NCBI GenBank assembly: GCA_029262155.1
Contig: JAJCZW010000021.1
Span: forward strand, 1 to 34,743
DNA: 34,743 nucleotides
Direction of reading: 5' to 3'
Source of the DNA: Gemmatimonadota bacterium
GTDB lineage: Bacteria; Gemmatimonadota; Gemmatimonadetes; Gemmatimonadales; GWC2-71-9
Shown here: piece by piece, positions 32,328 to 34,743 of the stretch
Layout: each line of letters starts with the position of its first letter
How positions within the stretch are numbered: the stretch's first letter is position 1
Position numbers and translations under genes: made by a program
Notes under the pieces: model-generated
Told to the model about the DNA's origin: nothing
What the model saw: the letters and a program-made list of their open reading frames with translations, nothing else
The model's database searches: none

Positions 32328-33373
32328 CGAAACATCCGCAGCGCGAGGCCAAAGGTCAGGGCAAACCATGCGAGGAGGATCAAGAGTTCGCCGCCCTGCG
32401 AACCGAGCGATGCCCCGTCCAGGGCGATCGCGCGGAGAGCATCGTTGGCTGCGGTGAGTGGCAGGATTTGAACGAACGGTTGCATGGAATCAGGGAATCG
32501 GGTGGCGGCGAAAAAGACGCCGGACAGCACCCACATTGGGAGCATGACCATGTTGAGGAGGCCAGCGGCTCCTTCCGACGTCCGCACCCGTGAGGCGGTG
32601 AGGAGTCCCAGGCTCCCGAAGGTCAGTGCACCGAGGACGGCAATCGTGCCAAAGGCGGCCAGCGAGCCATAGAGTGGGACCTTAAAGGCGAGCATCCCGA
32701 AGCCGAGGATGAACGCCACCTCCACGACCAGCAGCGCAAGCCGAGAGATCAAAAAACTCAGGAGATACTCGGCGCGGGACATCGGCGTCGAGATCAAACG
32801 TTTGAGGAGGTTCCGGCGGCGTGCATCAACGATAGCAAAGCCGATGCCCCACATCCCATTGGCCATCAGGCTCATGCCGATGAGACCTGGAATGAGGAAG
32901 TCGATATATCGAGCCCCGCTCTCCTTGATCAATTCGTCCTTCACTCGGATGGCATCGACGCGTCCGGCCAAACGTTGCAATCGGTCATTGGCGATTGCCC
33001 GTGCGACCAATGCATCGTACCGAGTCTCATCATATCGGAGTTTCAGATCGCCAGACTCGAGGGGGACCACGAGCAGAGAGATCTTCCCTCGACGCAGCAG
33101 ACGTTCTCCCTCCACGCTGTCGACCATGGCGACCGCCATCCGGGAGGCACGGGAGAGCGCTTGAGCCAACCCACCGGCGGCCGGTGTGTCGACGCGAAGG
33201 CCGATCGTGACCACTTCAGGGGGTCGTGACCGAAAGGCAATCCCAAGTCCTCCGGCCATAATGACCGGAAACGCGAAACTCCAGAACAGCGCCTCAGGTT
33301 CACGGTAAAACTCGCGGAAGCGTACCAGGGTGAGCTGAATCAGCGCCCGGGGAGACCACCGATGCCTAGCCAT
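32318..33373 (-). CDS. ABC-2 type transporter permease
   Basis: A 351-residue membrane protein of the ABC-2 family. A first membrane helix ('[20 protein letters not shown]') is followed by a periplasmic domain and then a cluster of five helices beginning '[66 protein letters not shown]'; the '[14 protein letters not shown]' coupling-helix segment is typical of ABC-2 exporters. It overlaps the ATPase gene by 8 bases and the nitroreductase by 10. Together with the ATPase it forms an exporter of unknown substrate. ATG at 33373 is preferred to an in-frame 33409. Confidence 0.92.
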   Translation of the reverse strand: MARHRWSPRALIQLTLVRFREFYREPEALFWSFAFPVIMAGGLGIAFRSRPPEVVTIGLRVDTPAAGGLAQALSRASRMAVAMVDSVEGERLLRRGKISLLVVPLESGDLKLRYDETRYDALVARAIANDRLQRLAGRVDAIRVKDELIKESGARYIDFLIPGLIGMSLMANGMWGIGFAIVDARRRNLLKRLISTPMSRAEYLLSFLISRLALLVVEVAFILGFGMLAFKVPLYGSLAAFGTIAVLGALTFGSLGLLTASRVRTSEGAAGLLNMVMLPMWVLSGVFFAATRFPDSMQPFVQILPLTAANDALRAIALDGASLGSQGGELLILLAWFALTFGLALRMFRWK

Positions 33374-34307
33374 CCCTGAGGCGCCTTCCCGTGCGGGCCA
33401 CGAAGACATCTTCGAGGGATGCGGTGTGGGTATGGATGCTGGTCGCGTTCAGGCCGTGTGTGGCCAGCCGTTGGAGCAGCGCGGTAAGCGCGTCTTGCAC
33501 GGGCTCCGCAGTGGCACTCAATGTTCCATCCACCATCTGTAGATTTTGGAGGCTTGGGATGTCCTGGAGGAGTGCCAGGTGGTCTTTGGAGGCGGTCGTA
33601 TTGGCCAGGGAAAACTCGACCACGTGGGAGGCCCCTAACGATGCGATGAGGGCACGTGGTGTCCCTTGGGCAATGACCTGACCATGATCAACGATTGCGA
33701 CCCGGTCACAGAGCTGCTGCGCCTCCTCCATGTAATGCGTGGTGAGAACGATCGTACGGCCACCCCGGCGAATCTCATTGACCAGATCCCACACCTGGCG
33801 TCGAGACTGGGGATCGAGTCCGGTCGTAGGTTCATCCAGAAAGAAGAGTTCCGGATCGCCGACCAACGCACAGGCCAGCGCAAGCCTCTGCCGTTGGCCT
33901 CCGGAGAGGTTACCGACCCGACTTGACCGCTTTTCATCGAGATCAACGATCGCCAGGACTTCATCCACGCTCTTCCCGTTGCGATAGAAGCTGCGGAAGA
34001 GGCGAAGGGTTTCGGTGACGGTAAGCTTTTCGCTGAGTCGCGTTTCCTGCAGGGAGACGCCGAGTCGTTGACGCAAGGAGCCATGGTCGGCTGCCCACTG
34101 TTCCCCGAGGACGGTGACTTCGCCAGCATCGGGAGTTGTGAGACCCTCGCAGATCTCAATTGTGGTGGTTTTGCCGGCTCCGTTGGGCCCCAGCAAGCCG
34201 AAACACTCTCCGGTCTGGACCACCAGGTTCAGCCCGTCGACCGCAACCACTGGGCCGTACGTCTTCCGGAGGTTCTGGATGGTCAGCGCTGCAGTGGAGT
34301 CTGTCAT
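33366..34307 (-). CDS. ABC transporter ATP-binding protein (DrrA-like)
   Basis: A 313-residue cytoplasmic ATPase. Walker A 'GLLGPNGAGKTTT', Q-loop in 'SLQETRLSEKLTVTETL', signature 'NLSGGQRQRLALACAL', Walker B 'LFFLDEPTTGLDP' and H-loop 'TTHYMEEAQQL' are all intact. A C-terminal extension of about 90 residues (from 'LIASLGASHVVEFSL') is the DrrA-type tail found in ABC-2 exporters for drugs or lipids. It powers the permease encoded next, which overlaps it by 8 bases. The upstream coiled-coil gene ends 12 bases before its ATG, and no separate ribosome site is clear. Confidence 0.95.
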   Translation of the reverse strand: MTDSTAALTIQNLRKTYGPVVAVDGLNLVVQTGECFGLLGPNGAGKTTTIEICEGLTTPDAGEVTVLGEQWAADHGSLRQRLGVSLQETRLSEKLTVTETLRLFRSFYRNGKSVDEVLAIVDLDEKRSSRVGNLSGGQRQRLALACALVGDPELFFLDEPTTGLDPQSRRQVWDLVNEIRRGGRTIVLTTHYMEEAQQLCDRVAIVDHGQVIAQGTPRALIASLGASHVVEFSLANTTASKDHLALLQDIPSLQNLQMVDGTLSATAEPVQDALTALLQRLATHGLNATSIHTHTASLEDVFVARTGRRLRDG

Positions 34308-34319
34308 GGCGGGTGGAAT

Positions 34320-34607
34320 CTATGCGCCTGGCTTCGTTCGTCGAGCCCCCCCCACCGCTGAATCCGGAACCATCGAAGGGATTCGCTTGTCGGCGAGGAG
34401 GCGTTCCGCAAAGTCGAGCCGGTTTTCCAGCTCTGCTACTCGCTCCGAAAGAACATCGATTTCGTCGGTGCGCATTTCGACATCATGGGTGAGTTCGTCG
34501 ATTCGTCGTTGACTGGCGGCGGAGAGTTCCCGCGATCCTCGTCCATTTCCTCTCCGTGAGCTGGAGTAGATGACCAAAAAAAGGAAGAGGATAACGATCG
34601 TCGACAT
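34320..34607 (-). CDS. Small single-span coiled-coil membrane protein (PspB-like)
   Basis: A 95-residue protein: an N-terminal membrane helix (about 3-14, 'TIVILFLFLVIYSS'), a short basic region, and a coiled coil with leucine heptads ('RIDELTHDVEMRTDEIDVLSERVAELENRLDFAERLLADK'). The layout and the heptad pattern resemble PspB of the phage-shock response, but sequence length and tail differ, so this is a resemblance, not an assignment. It directly precedes the ABC ATPase gene with a 12-base gap and is likely co-transcribed. Confidence 0.7.
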   Translation of the reverse strand: MSTIVILFLFLVIYSSSRRGNGRGSRELSAASQRRIDELTHDVEMRTDEIDVLSERVAELENRLDFAERLLADKRIPSMVPDSAVGGARRTKPGA

Positions 34608-34643
34608 GGGTCCTAGAGGCTCCCTGTGAGAGGAAGGTGCGCG

Positions 34644-34743
34644 TTATGAGGCCTTCGCTTCATCCTGGAGCCGCCGGATGTCTTCGGTGGCCTGTTGAAG
34701 AATCGCGATCATCTGCTTGGTGACCTCGTCGTGCGGCCCGCGG
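34644..34743 (-). CDS. C-terminal end of a gene running off the window
   Basis: The last 32 codons of a minus-strand gene enter from the right edge, ending 'MIAILQQATEDIRRLQDEAKAS' and a TAA at 34646-34644. The visible part is a charged amphipathic helix, possibly a coiled coil. It lies 36 bases upstream of the PspB-like gene on the same strand and may belong to the same operon. Too short to name. Confidence 0.55.
   Translation of the reverse strand, partial: RGPHDEVTKQMIAILQQATEDIRRLQDEAKAS

Overview
The window looks like a piece of a GC-rich (about 60-64%) Gram-negative chromosome, most likely from the phylum Gemmatimonadota or a close Acidobacteriota-like relative. This is inferred from gene content: a PadR regulator joined to an ADOP-type (MacB/FtsX-like) permease, a CBM9-DUF5916 outer-membrane protein, a carboxypeptidase-regulatory-domain TonB-type receptor, a DUF1800-DUF1501 pair, many lipoproteins, and signal peptides ending in A-x-A-Q. 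No rRNA, tRNA, CRISPR array or phage gene was found.

Layout. 1-5.4 kb: a zinc-ribbon membrane protein, a secreted amidohydrolase, a MarR-SRPBCC pair, a glycosyltransferase, a YkgJ-type cysteine-cluster protein and an NTF2-like lipoprotein. 5.4-7.2 kb: a sulfatase-like enzyme that appears to have lost its membrane N-terminus, then a 450-base stretch with a decayed small reading frame and a perfect hairpin. 7.2-10.8 kb: NhaA, a PD40 beta-propeller lipoprotein, a stand-alone NFACT-R protein and a secreted TPR protein. 10.8-12.2 kb: a fluoride module in which a fluoride riboswitch with an overlapping intrinsic terminator precedes crcB and a DUF190 gene. 12.2-17.2 kb: an SGNH-hydrolase lipoprotein, the DUF1800-DUF1501 pair, a small lipoprotein and a DinB-like protein.

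17.4-20.5 kb is an S-adenosylhomocysteine operon: an ArsR-methyltransferase fusion, then ahcY, then a GNAT acetyltransferase that seems to lack a normal start codon. Its promoter carries a perfect 14-bp palindrome. Between this operon and a sodium:solute symporter (20.9-22.6 kb) lies a mosaic of REP-like units in alternating orientation, with hairpins capped by GNRA-type loops. 22.8-24.2 kb is a TonB-dependent receptor that has lost its middle. 24.2-29.8 kb holds the padR-ADOP operon, with two tandem palindromes in its leader, divergent from the DUF5916 protein. 29.8-34.7 kb holds a small lipoprotein, a purine-rich stretch with an 80-nt nested inverted repeat, a DUF4097 protein, and a tightly overlapping operon of a coiled-coil membrane protein, an ABC ATPase, an ABC-2 permease and a nitroreductase. 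An incomplete gene runs off the right edge.

No single wholly new system stands out. The most interesting signals are regulatory and structural: the REP-like mosaic, the nested leader structure, the ArsR-methyltransferase/AHCY unit with its palindrome, the tandem PadR sites, and two genes whose best start codons are ATC and ATT. All family assignments come from reading motifs in the translated sequence; no database search was run.
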